From: Rhodococcus sp. BP22
GTDB lineage: Bacteria; Actinomycetota; Actinomycetes; Mycobacteriales; Mycobacteriaceae
DNA: 64,000 nucleotides
Direction: 5' to 3'
Assembly: GCF_014281965.1 (NCBI RefSeq)
Contig: NZ_JACFTB010000007.1
Location: forward strand, 124,001-188,000
The notes below the pieces were generated by a model. It was not told the origin of the DNA and did no database searches. It was given only the letters and a program-made list of their open reading frames with translations. Each line of letters begins with the position of its first letter. Within the stretch, counting starts at the first letter, position 1. This document shows positions 37,476-46,549 of this stretch, piece by piece. A program made the translations under genes and the position numbers.

Positions 37476-39702
37476 CGGTATCAGAATCACTGGCGGGATC
37501 AATTGCATTGGCTTTCGCGCTTAGCCGTCTACGAATGGCCTGGAGTCCGTACCTGCCGTGGACGTCGACTCCGCGCTCGCCGTAGTGCAGTTCCTCGAGC
37601 ACTGGCAGGATCGCGGTCCGCCACACCCGTTCGAGCCCGTTCGGCTCGAACACGGCTGGCCGCATCACATAGGAAGGGCCAATTTTGAAGTCCTCGTCGT
37701 CGATCCTCGTGTTGAGTTCGTCGATGATGTCCGCGACTTCGAGCGGACGATTTTGGGCCCGAAGCCAACTGCGGAGGATCTCATTGGTCGGAGATTCGGA
37801 TGGGTGCAGCGGCAGGAAGGCGAAGCGCCTCCGCATGGCTGAGTCCACGAGCGCAATGGACCTATCGGCCGTGTTCATGGTGCCAATGACGATAACGTTG
37901 CGCGGCAGCATGAATGGGTCGGAATTATCGGACCCGTACAGCAGATCGATACTCTCGTCGCGGTACTCCAGCAGGAAGTACAGCTCACCGAAGATTTTGG
38001 CGAGGTTGCCGCGGTTGATCTCGTCGATGATCAGCACGTAGACGGCTTCCGGGTTGTCGACTGCACGGTCAACAAGGGTGCGCAGCGGCCCTGGTCGCAA
38101 TTCAAATCCGATTTGGCCGCCGACCTGCTGTGCGGGTCGGTAGCCCTCGAAAAAATCCTCGTAGGAATAGGCCGGGTGGAACTGGACGATTTTCACATTG
38201 GACTCCCCGGCGAGGTACCGGGCAAGTTCCTTGGCGATGTACGTCTTCCCTGTTCCGGGTGGGCCGTAGAAGATCAGTTGAGGTCGATCCCGGAGCAGTT
38301 CGACACACTCCTGTAACCACTCCTGGGGCACATGAAGGCGACGTGCCAGCTCGGCGTCGGCATCGGGAATATTCAGGCCTGTGGCGGGGACGCTGACACG
38401 TCGTTGGCCCATGAGCTCGCGAAGGGTGTCGATCTGCCCAGTCAGGTCTGCGACCTCGCTTTGAGCGTTGAGGCGCGACACCACCTCGAGAGGTAGGTCG
38501 ATATTGGATTGGGTCCGTGACTCCCATTTGATCGGCCGACGCAGATTGGATCTACCGTCGCTGCTCTGCACGTACTCGGCATCGCCGGTGACGGTGCCGA
38601 AGTGCACCTTTCCTTGGCTCACGGTGACTACTAGATCGCCTGGGTGCATTCGTGCAACGAACGAGTAAAACTCGTCTGCCTTCTCTTGCCGGGTGGCGTA
38701 GCCGGAGGCCCGGTAGTCCTCCTCGACGAAGCCCTTCAGATCTTCGCGGGAGATGTCCGCGTCAATGGGGCGGAGAAACTTCGCGGCCAGGGATACTGTG
38801 CCTTTGGCGCGCCAGATCGGCACCATGTCGGTGCCAGCGACGTTGGAGCCGTATACCTTCCACGCGTGTTGAACCTGGTCGGTGGGTGTCGGGGTCGGGC
38901 TGGGAGCCGACGGTCGCCACATGGCAGCCCACGGCGGAAGGTAAAAATCGATTGGTCCATCTTCGATGCTCACCACATTTATGTAGATCTCATGGAGATC
39001 TACATCGACATCAGCGCTCGGGGGGCGGTGGAGAAATTCTGGTGCGAACGCGTCCCGGATTTGGCGACGGTGGGCGGAGCTGACGATCGGCAGATAGAAG
39101 TCAGGGAACGCCAGGTACAGGAGTGACTGCCGTTGCGCCGACTGCCCAGTCTTGACAGACTGCGCAACCGTACGAAGTTCTAGCGGCTCGTTGAGGGCGT
39201 CGGCACGCTTCGCTTCGGGTAGTTCGAAGAATGCTTGTGAAAACTGGATCAGATAGACGAGCTGCTGCCAGCGATAGTTGTTGAAGGCCTGGCCACCGTG
39301 GTAAACGCCGCCCTTCATGAGTGCTGTTGTGACGTCATCTGGGATGTCAACGGGGTGATCGCTGATTCTGAGAATCGTCTTGAGTTGCTGAACCTTGAGC
39401 GGGCCGCCCAAATTGACGATCGGGAGGACATTCATGATGAACAATTCGGCAAATAGCTGAACTGCCCCGGCGGATGTGGTGCTCAACTGGGACGCTAACT
39501 TGTCGAAGAAGTTCCTTTCTCCGAGGTCTGGTCGCGCGACATAATCACGTTCGAGTTCGGCAAGGTTTTCTTTAGTCCAAATTCTTTTCCCCGGCGTCAG
39601 TAACGAGGCGCCTTGACCGAGGCCCACTTCAACCAGTCGACGCCCGAGGTGCTCGACGGTGATCGCACTGGGACGGTTCATCGATGCTTGGTCGGCAATC
39701 AT
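37450..39702 (-). CDS. mcrB: McrB-type AAA+ GTPase with fused reader region
   Basis: The 750-residue product has the McrB motor in its C-terminal half: Walker A FYGPPGTGKTYIA (about 479-488), Walker B VLIIDEINRGN (556-566) followed by LAKIFGELYFLLE, and GTMNTADRS with an arginine-rich stretch (about 607-627). The N-terminal half is unlike E. coli McrB. It has a helical region to about 270 and then a segment around 300-390 with WRAKGTVSL, MHPGDLVVTVSQGKVHFGTV, reminiscent of PUA/EVE-like modified-base readers. I chose the ATG at 39702, with ACAGGA upstream; a TTG 36 bases further out is possible. It overlaps mcrC. Target is expected to be modified DNA; the base is unknown. Confidence 0.9.
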   Translation of the reverse strand: MIADQASMNRPSAITVEHLGRRLVEVGLGQGASLLTPGKRIWTKENLAELERDYVARPDLGERNFFDKLASQLSTTSAGAVQLFAELFIMNVLPIVNLGGPLKVQQLKTILRISDHPVDIPDDVTTALMKGGVYHGGQAFNNYRWQQLVYLIQFSQAFFELPEAKRADALNEPLELRTVAQSVKTGQSAQRQSLLYLAFPDFYLPIVSSAHRRQIRDAFAPEFLHRPPSADVDVDLHEIYINVVSIEDGPIDFYLPPWAAMWRPSAPSPTPTPTDQVQHAWKVYGSNVAGTDMVPIWRAKGTVSLAAKFLRPIDADISREDLKGFVEEDYRASGYATRQEKADEFYSFVARMHPGDLVVTVSQGKVHFGTVTGDAEYVQSSDGRSNLRRPIKWESRTQSNIDLPLEVVSRLNAQSEVADLTGQIDTLRELMGQRRVSVPATGLNIPDADAELARRLHVPQEWLQECVELLRDRPQLIFYGPPGTGKTYIAKELARYLAGESNVKIVQFHPAYSYEDFFEGYRPAQQVGGQIGFELRPGPLRTLVDRAVDNPEAVYVLIIDEINRGNLAKIFGELYFLLEYRDESIDLLYGSDNSDPFMLPRNVIVIGTMNTADRSIALVDSAMRRRFAFLPLHPSESPTNEILRSWLRAQNRPLEVADIIDELNTRIDDEDFKIGPSYVMRPAVFEPNGLERVWRTAILPVLEELHYGERGVDVHGRYGLQAIRRRLSAKANAIDPASDSDTDDDIADAD

Positions 39703-39771
39703 ACTGGGTCCTGTCGTCAGGTTGGTGACACGGTGCAAAGAGGCCGGGTTAGAATTGAAAATGATTGCTGA

Positions 39772-42700
39772 CTAAAGGCGACTTTCTACGACTATGGCGG
39801 ACATGGCATCATAATACTCAAGGATCAGCCGCTTGGTCCGGTACTCCCCGAATGCGGCTTCATCCTTACGTTTGACGATGGGGAATGTATCCATGATGTA
39901 GTCGACGTCGTCACGCTCGATGCCATATAGGTGAAAGAAGGCAGCGTCGAGTTCGCGCTGAAGAATCTCCCGCACTTCCGGTTCCCAAATTACTGGCTCT
40001 GTATCCGTCCCGAGGTCTAAGGCAAATGATTGCAAATCTAAACCAGTATACGAAAGGTGCAGTACACGTCTTTGAATCCAATTGCTAACAGACTCAGCCC
40101 CGGTCCAACGTGATGGCTTCCGTAACAATGTTGGATGAGGTACGGGGATCTGACGCAGATACGTGTATGTCAGATGGAGGCCCGCTACCTTCTGCCTCGC
40201 GCAGTAGTCGAAGCAGAACGAGTTGAACGCAGCCAGAAGCAGTGCGCGGTCAATAGGGTTTTGTGTGAAGTAAAGAGGGTATGTATGACCGACACCGACG
40301 CATGGAAGCACAGCCGATATCATCGTTCTCTCATTGGTTGGACTGGTTACGTCTGAGAATCCTGTTAACCACTCTGTTCCTAGTGACGGTAACTCTTTCG
40401 CTCTAACCCACGCCAGAGGTAGCGGGCTTCTGCGTGGATCCGCGTGTTCTCCAATCGTCAGATACCTCGGCTGGTTCTGGCGCTTCTCCGCTGTTTTACT
40501 CTTGATGACATCCGCTGCTCGATGGTCGTAAGCAGCAAGCATCTTGGCCTCGTATAAAGGGAGCATCCGATCGAGCTGACTGCCTCTCTCTTTCTCGAAC
40601 ACGTTTCCGTTGAGCGTCCACCCCCCGGTTTCGAGTTCCTTGCGGGTGTGGAAGAGGTGCGAGTCGTTGGACATGTGGAACATGGTCATGAACTTGATGC
40701 CCCACGGGTTGCCTTTCGGGTCCCCTTCGCGGATCAGGATCGGCACGCGTCGGTAGATGGCGAGGGTGATCTCTGCGTCGCGGCGCGACCGGAACACCGG
40801 GCAAGTACCGGTATTTGGGTTCAGCAGGAGGATCTCCTCCGGGCTCAGCGTGAACCGGGTGTCTGGTTTGAGTAGGTCCGTCGGATCGTGTGCGAAGAAG
40901 GCAAAATCTGCGCGTGGTTCACGGCTGTGGCGGCCCGCAAGTGTGAGCAAGCAGAACTTGAAACGGCTGTCCACAGCCTCGAAGAGTGGTTTGCGGTTCT
41001 CAAAGTCATACAGACTCGCGATCGCCCCATGTTCGACCAGATCTTTGAAGAAGTACTGCGTCGTAGCATCTGTAGCGATGCCAGTGGGCAGGATCACTCC
41101 GAGCCTGCCGTCGCCGGAAAGCAGGTTTTGGTCCGCTTCGGCGAATACTGCATAAGTGTTGATATCGCCGCGGCCGGTCAGCGGGTAACGGCCGGAGTTC
41201 CGCAGCAGGTGCGAGATGCCCTCCGCACGCCGCTTTTCCGCTGTAAATGTTCGATAAAGTGCCGGGTTGGTGTTCGGAAGTTTATCGATCAGCTGCTTGC
41301 GGGCAGCGGCATTGGGTGCTGTGGCGATCTGCGGATCGCGGGCGGCGAAGAACTCTTGTTCCTGGAGCTTGACGCGTTCCCATGGCGGGTTGCCGAGCAC
41401 CACCGAGAAACCGCCCGCCCAACCTGTTGCTTCGTTGATCGTGTCACCGGCTTCAGCGACCGTGGGGAACAGGTGGGGGAACTCCAGGTGCCAATGGAAG
41501 AAGCGGTACTCCGCGGTAAGACGGCTCAACTCCTCGGCTTGTTGATCGTCTAGGACGGCGGTTCCACTGGCCAATCCTGCGACGACCGATTCGGTCAGCG
41601 GATTAGGTGCACCGAATTTGAGTGGCCACACGAAGGCGGCACACCAAGCGTCTGCCGTCAGCCGAGCCTGCTGATATTCCATAGAGTCGCTGTAGGCGCG
41701 CATTCGCTGCCGCTGCACGTGCACGTCGCTGAGCGAGACGGCATCGACGCCGATAACCTTTTGCAATTGCCTCGCCAGCCCAGTGTTGGCGGCGATGGAC
41801 TCACCGAGATCGAATAGGCTCCCCTGATCTCTGCGCTCGGCCTTGTTCGCCCGCGTGGTCTCGGTGGCCACCGTTTTCTCATCGCCTTCGATGGCCTTGA
41901 ATGCCGCATCGGGCACACCGTCGGCCAATACGGCCGGCGTCGCTCCGATCAACGCGTTGCCAACCTTGATCTGCGCGTCCAGGTACGCCAGCGGACGGCC
42001 CGGCTCCAGAGCCTCCATCCACAGCGATACCTTCGCCAACTCCGCGGCCAGCTCATTGACGTCGACGCCGTAGACACAATTGGCCACCACATCCCGCATC
42101 GCGGAGCGCACCTGCGCGGGGGCAGGCTCTGGGTCCCCGGTACGGATCGCAGCGACACGCTTGGCGATCCGGCGCGCTGCGCCGACAAGGAAATGACCGC
42201 TGCCACATGCCGGGTCGCAGACGGTGACCTTTAGCAGCGCCCGCTCTTGCCCGTCTGCATCGGAGGCGGTCTTGACCGCATCGTCGAGGATCGGGTCGAG
42301 CGCGGTATCCAAGAGAGATTCGACCAGCGAGGTCGGCGTGTAGTAAGAGCCAGTGTCCTTGCGCTGGTTCCCCGAAGCGATATCGAGTGTGTAGACCTTG
42401 GTCGCCGGATCCCACTGTGGGACAAACTCGAGGAGGGCCTCATAGATGCTGCCCAATTCTTCCGCGCCGAGGTTGCGGTAGTCCACTACCCGCAGTACGC
42501 CAGATTTTGGTTCGCGCACCAGCGACAATGACCGCACTGCTGACATCAGTGCCGCGTTGGACAGCGCGCAGTCGGTGAGGAAGTCCAGCTCCCCTGCCTC
42601 GTACAGCCCGCCGATACCGGGTAGGCCAAGCTCTGGTCGACCATCCTCGCTACCCAGACCTCGCCACACCAGCGTCAACGCCTGCCAGCGGTCGCCGTAG

Positions 42701-43731
42701 CGGCCGCCGCGCCGTCGCAAGGCGGTGCGGCGGAGCCTGGCCGTGGAAAAATAGTCGAGGTAACGCTGGCGGGCCTCAGTGGTAGCGGAAGGATCGAGGA
42801 GGGCACCACGGTCCTCCGCGACGAACGTGAACAACAACCGATACACCACTCGCAGCAGCGCGTGGTTGACATCGGCAACCGAGATACGGCCCGCCGAGAG
42901 ATCATCGCGCAGCGCCGAATTGGCCGCATCGGTCAAGAAACCGGTGCCGAGTGTGCGCAACGCCTCGACCACCCCGTCGCGCAGCAGGTTCAGGGCCCGA
43001 GACCCGGCCTCCACCGCCTCTGTGCGCCACTGTTCGAGTCGGCACGAAGACGGGCCGAGCTCGTCATCGCGCACCTCCACGCGCGAAACCTGGCAGAGCG
43101 TGTAAAGCAGCATGAAGTCGGCGAACAGGTCGCCATCGAAGATCGCTTCGAGATCAAATTCGACATACGCCGAGCCAACCAGCGAGGTGGAGTCACGCAA
43201 CAGCCGTAAAACTTGGCCGTTGGACAAGATCGCCCACAGATGCTGGTCGCTGCGGTTCAGCAGTTCCTGCACCATCGACTGCGGTGACGAGCCAGCTGCG
43301 CCCGCGAGGCCCTTGGTCCGAGAGTCGAGCTCAGTGCGGGCACCGAGTAGGTGGACGGGCGTTGCGCCCCACAGGTGCGAAACAGAAAAATGCTGGCCGC
43401 CGACCTCGATGCCGCCCTTGCCGGTAGTTGGCACTCGTCCGTAGCCCAGTTGATCGAGCAGTACCAGCAAAAATCGTTCGCGGGTCAGCGCCGTCGTCGG
43501 CGAACCCTCGGGAATCTGTTCCAGTGCGTCCTGGTAACTGGCCCAGGCGCCTCGCAGGTACGCCCACACGCGGTTGCCGGCATCACGCACCGTTTCGCCA
43601 GCTGCGAGGTGATAGTCCTTGGGTGAGAGCGTGTTCCCAGATGGGTCGCGACCGGCGCCCAGCTGCGAGGGAAGGTCAGCAGGCAATAGCCCACCCTGAA
43701 TTCGAACTCCGACAAACGACTCGCCGCTCAC
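39772..43731 (-). CDS. Large N6-adenine DNA methylase (DrmMI/PglX-like)
   Basis: The 1319-residue product has an N-terminal region of about 450 residues, then the methylase core: GSYYTP (461-466), the S-adenosylmethionine loop DPACGSGHF (506-514) and catalytic NPPW (781-784). This order (motif X region, I, IV) is the gamma class for N6-adenine. The C-terminal 500 residues resemble target-recognition parts of the Eco57I/PglX-like group. A nuclease motif is not obvious by eye. The start is GTG, overlapping the helicase stop as GTGA. It is gene three of the operon and should protect host DNA by methylation, or mark DNA for the system. Size and partners fit DrmMI of DISARM class 1, though assignment needs a profile search. 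Confidence 0.85.
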   Translation of the reverse strand: MSGESFVGVRIQGGLLPADLPSQLGAGRDPSGNTLSPKDYHLAAGETVRDAGNRVWAYLRGAWASYQDALEQIPEGSPTTALTRERFLLVLLDQLGYGRVPTTGKGGIEVGGQHFSVSHLWGATPVHLLGARTELDSRTKGLAGAAGSSPQSMVQELLNRSDQHLWAILSNGQVLRLLRDSTSLVGSAYVEFDLEAIFDGDLFADFMLLYTLCQVSRVEVRDDELGPSSCRLEQWRTEAVEAGSRALNLLRDGVVEALRTLGTGFLTDAANSALRDDLSAGRISVADVNHALLRVVYRLLFTFVAEDRGALLDPSATTEARQRYLDYFSTARLRRTALRRRGGRYGDRWQALTLVWRGLGSEDGRPELGLPGIGGLYEAGELDFLTDCALSNAALMSAVRSLSLVREPKSGVLRVVDYRNLGAEELGSIYEALLEFVPQWDPATKVYTLDIASGNQRKDTGSYYTPTSLVESLLDTALDPILDDAVKTASDADGQERALLKVTVCDPACGSGHFLVGAARRIAKRVAAIRTGDPEPAPAQVRSAMRDVVANCVYGVDVNELAAELAKVSLWMEALEPGRPLAYLDAQIKVGNALIGATPAVLADGVPDAAFKAIEGDEKTVATETTRANKAERRDQGSLFDLGESIAANTGLARQLQKVIGVDAVSLSDVHVQRQRMRAYSDSMEYQQARLTADAWCAAFVWPLKFGAPNPLTESVVAGLASGTAVLDDQQAEELSRLTAEYRFFHWHLEFPHLFPTVAEAGDTINEATGWAGGFSVVLGNPPWERVKLQEQEFFAARDPQIATAPNAAARKQLIDKLPNTNPALYRTFTAEKRRAEGISHLLRNSGRYPLTGRGDINTYAVFAEADQNLLSGDGRLGVILPTGIATDATTQYFFKDLVEHGAIASLYDFENRKPLFEAVDSRFKFCLLTLAGRHSREPRADFAFFAHDPTDLLKPDTRFTLSPEEILLLNPNTGTCPVFRSRRDAEITLAIYRRVPILIREGDPKGNPWGIKFMTMFHMSNDSHLFHTRKELETGGWTLNGNVFEKERGSQLDRMLPLYEAKMLAAYDHRAADVIKSKTAEKRQNQPRYLTIGEHADPRRSPLPLAWVRAKELPSLGTEWLTGFSDVTSPTNERTMISAVLPCVGVGHTYPLYFTQNPIDRALLLAAFNSFCFDYCARQKVAGLHLTYTYLRQIPVPHPTLLRKPSRWTGAESVSNWIQRRVLHLSYTGLDLQSFALDLGTDTEPVIWEPEVREILQRELDAAFFHLYGIERDDVDYIMDTFPIVKRKDEAAFGEYRTKRLILEYYDAMSAIVVESRL

Positions 43732-46544
43732 TTGGCTACCTCTCCGGTCTGCGGGACGAACACGAACACACCCAGTAGGTCGGCGCCCGGCTCGGGGCGG
43801 ACCTTGAGACCCCGGACTATCTCCGCGGATGCCTGACGCACCCGTCGGTGCGCGGCCAGCAGGCCCTCGGCGAGCTGCCGGCCATGCTGGTCGAGGTGCG
43901 GGCGTAGAGCATCGAGACCACCCAGTGCGCGGGAAGCGAACTGCTCGGCTTGTGGGGTGGGGACATTCCCGATTGGCCCCGCAGACAGCAATACTGAGGT
44001 CGCGTCGGCGTCGAGCCAGCGAGCCTGCCCCGGTGCTCCCTCGAATGCCAGCACGGCCACATCCTCGGCAACCAGTTGCCGGATCCCGGACCGCGACGGC
44101 AACTCCAAATGGAATCGGTAGCGCGCCACCAGGAGAGTGGTGCGGGTGGAAACCGCGTCGGTGCGCACCACAGCGCAGCGCCGCGCGGGGCGCAGCGCCG
44201 GGTCGAGCTTGGCGTCCAATGCGGACTCGAGGGTGTAGTGCGCGATCGCCTCCACAGTGGAGTCGGTGCGGGTGAGCACGGCGTTGCCGCGCCGGACCGG
44301 CAGGTCATTGGCGAACAGCAGCGGATCGTTGCGGCCCGGCGGAATGGCGTCGCGCAGGCCCAGCGGCAGCGGGCTGAGCGTGGCCGTGAAGCCATCCTCC
44401 GTTTCCGAGACAGTAGAGCGCAGCGCCCGCAGCGCATGTTCGACGCAGGCGGCCACCTCATCGTGGGTGCCGAGCGACGCTCGCACAGCCTCGACCTCGG
44501 CGGCCACCTCCTCCGGCTTGATCGCGTGCTGTGCGTACTTGGTTTGCGCGAGACGCTCCCGCTCGGCGGTGGACTCCCATTCCTGATAGAGACTGGTCTG
44601 CTTCTCCTGCACCCCCAGGTCGAGGGCCAGCTGCTCGGCATCTTGGCCGCGTAGCAGTAGCCCTTCCATCAGGGCCTCCAACACGGCGGAGTTGTTGTCC
44701 GGCACTGGGACCGACACGCCCGTCGCCTTACGAATCGCCTCGTGCTTGCGCAGCAGGACATCCAGCACAATGCCGTCGATCTGATTGTCGCGGCCGTAGA
44801 TCGTGATGGCGCGGACCTCATTGGCACGCTGCCCAAACCGGTCCACCCGGCCCTCCCGCTGCTCATGGCGCGTCGGGTTCCAAGCCAGGTCGTAGTGCAC
44901 CACAGCCTGAAAGCTCTCCTGCAGGTTCACGCCCTCAGATAGACAGTCAGTCGCCACCAGTACATGCCGGCCAGCGGTGGCGGTTAGCTCGTCGATCCGC
45001 GCGATCCGCTCGCTCGGAGGCAGTGTGCCGGTCACCGCATGCACCGTCACATTCTTGCCAAGTGCCTTGGACAACTGCTCAGCCACATAATCGGCAGTGT
45101 CGATGAAGCGGCAGAATACAATCGGATCGCAACCGGCAGCGAGCAGCTCCTTGACCTCATTGGTCAGCGCAGCGACCTTCTTGTCCGCCTTGCCCTCCAA
45201 CTTCTTAGCGTCGGCCAGAAAGCCCCGTAGCCGCCGCGAAGCCGAACCCGCGGTGTCGCCTGTCCCGGCACCCGGCGTGGTGTCGGCCGCTTCGATCGCT
45301 TCGTCGTCGGATTGGTCCAGCACAATGGCTCGCCCGATCGCGTCGGCCTCGGCCGGAGACTGGGCCGCCGCAGAGGCCGCCCGAGTCTGAAGCGTCTGCG
45401 CCGCAGCGCGTGGAGAAGACGCGAGCGCGCGAAGAAGCGCAAGCGCAGACCACCAGTTCACCCGTTTGCTCAGGTCGCCGTCACCGGCCAGCACTGTCTC
45501 GCGTGCATAGTCGAGGACCTTGGCAAACAGAGCGTGATACTCCGGCGATAACGCGTAGGGAACCTCCTTGGTGAGGCGGTCCTTCGGGAAAGGGGTGTCC
45601 TCGTCGAGGTAGCGGCGAATATCACCGCGGCGACGCTGCACAAAATGTTTCGCGAGCAGTTCGCGGCCCGTGCGGTGCTCCAGACTGACAGTTTCGAGGG
45701 AAGGGTCCAGCAGACCCAGCAGATTCCTGAACGCCTCCTCCTTTCCGGAGTGTGGGGTGGCGCTCACAAGGACCAGGTGGCGCCGCGGATCCCGTGACAA
45801 GTCGCGCATCAAGTCGTAACGCTGGGTGCGCCCTGCGCCACCCAGTCCGGACGCCGCCACACAGGTGTGGACCTCATCGACAATGACCAGATCGGGGCAA
45901 GTACGAAGAAACTCGTGGCGGCGCCGTGAGTTTTTGATGAAGTCGGTTGAAACCACCGTGATCGGGTAGCGCTCGAATATCGACTCGCCGCCGATCCGAC
46001 CGCGCTCGAGCCGACGCACGGTCGAGGGCAGCACTAGCTCGGCCTCCATCCCGAACTTCTCGCGCAACTCGGACTGCCACTGCTCGGCGAGCGCCGGGCT
46101 ACACAGCACCGACAGGCCACGGGCATCGCCAACGGCGAGCAATTCCGTTGCGATCAGACCGGCCTCGATGGTCTTGCCGATACCGACATCGTCAGCGATA
46201 AGCAGGCGGACCACATCCTGGCGCAGCGCCATCATGAGCGGAACCAACTGATACGCCCTGGGCTGGACCGCGATCGAAGCCAACGACCGGAAAGGGCCAG
46301 CCGTGGAGCGGAAACCGATCCGCAGAGCATTGGTGAGGAGCTGGGCGCTGAAGTGATCGCCGAGATCGTCCGGGCTTGGCGCAGGGAAGGTGGCCGGCGT
46401 AACACCCTCGCTCACGAGAACCCCCGCGATGTCGTCATCAAGGCCACCAAGCGGCCTCAGCACGAGAAAATCGTCTGTGCTGTCCGGCAACACAACCCAC
46501 TCGCGACCGCGTGCAGTGACCAAATTACCTGGAGCGAACCCCAT
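43728..46544 (-). CDS. SNF2/RapA-type helicase (DrmD-like)
   Basis: The 938-residue product begins with a short beta-rich domain (GNLVTARGREWVVLP), then an SF2 SNF2-family motor: Walker A region IADDVGIGKTIEAGL (about 116-130), DEVH at 223-226, motif III SATPHSGKEEAF, and a C-terminal RecA domain with LVATDCLSEGVNLQ and WNPTRHEQREGRVDRFGQ. This resembles RapA/HepA and the DrmD helicase of DISARM class 1. Such motors translocate along double-stranded DNA without strand separation. A nuclease is not seen. The gene follows the DUF1998-type helicase gene by five bases and overlaps the methylase gene by four, so all three are translationally linked. Confidence 0.85.
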   Translation of the reverse strand: MGFAPGNLVTARGREWVVLPDSTDDFLVLRPLGGLDDDIAGVLVSEGVTPATFPAPSPDDLGDHFSAQLLTNALRIGFRSTAGPFRSLASIAVQPRAYQLVPLMMALRQDVVRLLIADDVGIGKTIEAGLIATELLAVGDARGLSVLCSPALAEQWQSELREKFGMEAELVLPSTVRRLERGRIGGESIFERYPITVVSTDFIKNSRRRHEFLRTCPDLVIVDEVHTCVAASGLGGAGRTQRYDLMRDLSRDPRRHLVLVSATPHSGKEEAFRNLLGLLDPSLETVSLEHRTGRELLAKHFVQRRRGDIRRYLDEDTPFPKDRLTKEVPYALSPEYHALFAKVLDYARETVLAGDGDLSKRVNWWSALALLRALASSPRAAAQTLQTRAASAAAQSPAEADAIGRAIVLDQSDDEAIEAADTTPGAGTGDTAGSASRRLRGFLADAKKLEGKADKKVAALTNEVKELLAAGCDPIVFCRFIDTADYVAEQLSKALGKNVTVHAVTGTLPPSERIARIDELTATAGRHVLVATDCLSEGVNLQESFQAVVHYDLAWNPTRHEQREGRVDRFGQRANEVRAITIYGRDNQIDGIVLDVLLRKHEAIRKATGVSVPVPDNNSAVLEALMEGLLLRGQDAEQLALDLGVQEKQTSLYQEWESTAERERLAQTKYAQHAIKPEEVAAEVEAVRASLGTHDEVAACVEHALRALRSTVSETEDGFTATLSPLPLGLRDAIPPGRNDPLLFANDLPVRRGNAVLTRTDSTVEAIAHYTLESALDAKLDPALRPARRCAVVRTDAVSTRTTLLVARYRFHLELPSRSGIRQLVAEDVAVLAFEGAPGQARWLDADATSVLLSAGPIGNVPTPQAEQFASRALGGLDALRPHLDQHGRQLAEGLLAAHRRVRQASAEIVRGLKVRPEPGADLLGVFVFVPQTGEVAK

Positions 46545-46549
46545 CTCGT

